The notes under the pieces are model-generated. The model was not told the DNA's origin. It worked only from the letters and a program-made list of their open reading frames with translations, and did no database searches. This document shows, piece by piece, positions 62,453 through 64,000 of a stretch of DNA of 64,000 nt (its first letter is position 1; each line of letters begins with the position of its first letter). The position numbers and the translations under genes are program-made. The stretch spans positions 1 through 64,000 of the forward strand of contig NZ_JAHZUY010000013.1 of NCBI RefSeq assembly GCF_019458025.1, read 5' to 3'. Source of the stretch: Caldovatus aquaticus (GTDB lineage: Bacteria; Pseudomonadota; Alphaproteobacteria; Acetobacterales; Acetobacteraceae).

Positions 62453-63667
62453 TCAAAGGCCCAATTCGCCCAGCACGATCACCTCGACCGGCGCTCCGGC
62501 CGGCAGGGCGGGGGCGTGCGGCGCCCGCAGGATCAGCGCGTCCGCCCGCGCGAGTGTGGCCAACATCGAACTGTCCTGCACCGGGAACGGCGTGGCGACC
62601 GGCGGCCCGCCCGCCTCGGCCGGCTCCTCCAGCCGGGCGCGCAGGAAGTCCTGCCGCCGGTCGTTCGCGGCGAGCGCCGCCCCCGCAACGGCGCGGCGCG
62701 TGCGCGGCGGCTCGCCGGGCAGGCCGGAGAGGCGCGCGAGCGCGGGCAGCAGGAACATCACGCCGCAGACCAGCGCGCTCACCGGGTTGCCCGGCAGGCC
62801 GAGCACCGGCGTCTGGCCGAGCCGGCCGAAGATCAGCGGCTTGCCCGGCCGCATCGCGATCTTCCAGAAGTCGAGCGCGAAGCCTTCCGGCCCCAGCGCC
62901 TGCTGCACCAGGTCGTGGTCGCCGACGCTCGCCCCGCCCGTGGTGACGAGGAGGTCGCAGCCGCGCGCGGCGCGGGCGGCGGCGGCGATGGCGGCGGCGT
63001 CGTCCGGCACGATCGGCAGCACGATCGGCACGCCGCCCGCCGCGCGCACCAGCGCGGCGAGGGCGTGGGTGTTGGAGCTGACGATGCCGCCCGGCGGGAT
63101 CGGGTCGCCGGGCAGCGCGATCTCGTCGCCGGTGGCGAGCAGGCCGACGCGCGGCGCGCGGTACACCGCGAGCCAGGCGTGGTTGGAGGCGGCGGCGAGG
63201 CCGATGTCGCGCGCCGTCAGGCGCCGCCCCGCCGGGATCACCGCCTCGCCCTCGGCAAAGTCGAGGCCGCGCCGGCGCACCCAGCGGCCGGGGCGCACCG
63301 TCTCCTTCACCAGCACGGTGCCGTCGGCGCCGGCCTCGGCGTCCTCCTGCAGCAGGACCGAATCGGCGCCGGCAGGGAGGACGCCGCCGGTGAAGATCCG
63401 CACCGCCTCGCCGGGACCGACCGTCCCCGCGAAGGGATGGCCGGCGGGCGCGATGCCGATCACGCGCAGCCGCGCGCCCTCCTGCGCGTCGGCCGCGCGC
63501 ACCGCGTAGCCGTCCATCGCCGAGACGTCGGCCGGCGGCTGGGTCAGGCGCGCGACGACCGGCTCCGCCGTCACGCGTCCCCAGGCCTCGGGCAGCGCCA
63601 CCGTCTCCGGCGCGGTCGGCGTCAGCGCAGCAAGGATGCGGGCGCGGGCCTCCTCGACCGAGAGCAT
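62453..63667 (-). CDS. moeA: Molybdopterin molybdenumtransferase MoeA
   Basis: 404 aa. VSAMDGYAVRAADAQEGARL, VRIFTGGVLPAGADSVLLQE, VGLLATGDEI, GIVSSNTHALAALVRAAGG, LVTTGGASVGDHDLVQQAL, KIAMRPGKPLIFGRLG and LGLPGNPVSALV are MoeA signatures. It inserts molybdate into adenylylated molybdopterin. Its ATG follows the moaC stop after one base, so moaC-moeA is an operon. Confidence 0.96.
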   Translation of the reverse strand: MLSVEEARARILAALTPTAPETVALPEAWGRVTAEPVVARLTQPPADVSAMDGYAVRAADAQEGARLRVIGIAPAGHPFAGTVGPGEAVRIFTGGVLPAGADSVLLQEDAEAGADGTVLVKETVRPGRWVRRRGLDFAEGEAVIPAGRRLTARDIGLAAASNHAWLAVYRAPRVGLLATGDEIALPGDPIPPGGIVSSNTHALAALVRAAGGVPIVLPIVPDDAAAIAAAARAARGCDLLVTTGGASVGDHDLVQQALGPEGFALDFWKIAMRPGKPLIFGRLGQTPVLGLPGNPVSALVCGVMFLLPALARLSGLPGEPPRTRRAVAGAALAANDRRQDFLRARLEEPAEAGGPPVATPFPVQDSSMLATLARADALILRAPHAPALPAGAPVEVIVLGELGL

Positions 63668-63668
63668 G

Positions 63669-64000
63669 TCATTCCGCCTCGTAGGTGCCGGACTTGCCGC
63701 CGGACTTGCGCACCAGGCGCACCGCCTCGATGCGCATGCCGCGGTCCACCGCCTTGCACATGTCATAGACGGTGAGGGCGGCGACCGTCACCGCGGTCAG
63801 CGCCTCCATCTCCACCCCGGTCTGCCCGGCCACCTTCACCGTCGCCTCGATCTCGACCGCGTCCGGCGGCGCCGGCGTGAGGTCCACGGCGACCCGCGCG
63901 AGCATCAGCGGGTGGCAGAGCGGGATCAGCTCGCTGGTGCGCTTGGCCGCCATGATGCCGGCGATGCGCGCGACGCCGAGCACGTCGCCCTTGCCCATCG
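63669..64000 (-). CDS. moaC: Cyclic pyranopterin monophosphate synthase MoaC (5' end beyond window)
   Basis: The visible 110 C-terminal residues include [20 protein letters not shown] (substrate site), [20 protein letters not shown] and [20 protein letters not shown], all MoaC hallmarks with the catalytic Lys and Asp. MoaC acts with MoaA to form cPMP, the first molybdenum-cofactor intermediate. The start lies outside the window. Confidence 0.95.
   Translation of the reverse strand, partial: MGKGDVLGVARIAGIMAAKRTSELIPLCHPLMLARVAVDLTPAPPDAVEIEATVKVAGQTGVEMEALTAVTVAALTVYDMCKAVDRGMRIEAVRLVRKSGGKSGTYEAE

Overview
The window is very G+C-rich chromosomal DNA with tightly packed genes and long non-coding shadow frames. 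It most likely comes from an alphaproteobacterium of the Rhodospirillales/Acetobacteraceae type (Roseomonas-like). This is an inference from four things: the gene order rpsB-tsf-pyrH-frr-uppS-cdsA-dxr-rseP-bamA-skp-lpxD-fabZ-lpxA-lpxI, an alphaproteobacterial SOS box (GTTC-N7-GTTC) before lexA, use of LpxI in lipid A synthesis, and paired TctC-type receptor genes without their membrane partners. No rRNA, CRISPR array, phage or intact insertion sequence was seen. There is one tRNA (His).

Region 1 (1-14.9 kb) looks like a stress or dormancy island. It holds two DUF2267 genes, a PolX repair polymerase, a CNNM/CorC-like membrane protein, a YbhB/PEBP protein, an orphan HicA-like protein, a ribosome-hibernation factor fused to a cold-shock domain, the RNA ligase RtcB (frameshifted as sequenced) with archease, a dienelactone-hydrolase-like protein overlapping a phosphoribosyltransferase, a Lon-family protease overlapping a Usp-like gene, and an HslV-like protein. 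Five FNR/FixK-type boxes (TTGAT-N4-ATCAA-like) lie in this region and nowhere else that I could find. Each sits in front of one of these genes, and four of them have a plausible -10 element at the distance expected for FNR activation. I read this as one oxygen-responsive regulon that combines RNA repair, ribosome hibernation and proteolysis.

Region 2 (15-28 kb) is a mixed metabolic and transport stretch: an NSS-type Na+ symporter, an SMP-30 lactonase-like protein, a sulfurtransferase, a KefB-like K+/H+ antiporter, a three-gene catabolic operon (carboxymuconolactone decarboxylase family, hydroxyisobutyrate-dehydrogenase-like, AHL-lactonase-like), Dps, a DUF962/Mpo1-like protein, an NCS2 purine permease, and a TetR regulator divergent from an NTF2-like gene across a clear palindrome.

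Region 3 (28-35.6 kb) is centred on nitrogen assimilation (glnB-glnA, with a possible sigma-54 promoter), followed by an aminotransferase, tRNA-His, an unusual SDR, an aspartate dehydrogenase, a MarC protein and a small Cys-rich protein.

Region 4 (35.9-50.7 kb) is the conserved translation / isoprenoid / phospholipid / outer-membrane / lipid A block, ending at lpxI. The usual next gene, lpxB, is absent. A glyoxalase and the YcjX/YcjF-like pair follow.

Region 5 (53-64 kb) has two TctC-type receptors (one with a frameshifted signal peptide), an HWE-type sensor kinase, gltX, comEC, lexA with its SOS box, and moeA-moaC running off the window edge. Positions, strands and motifs were read directly; functions rest on family resemblance and were not checked by database search.
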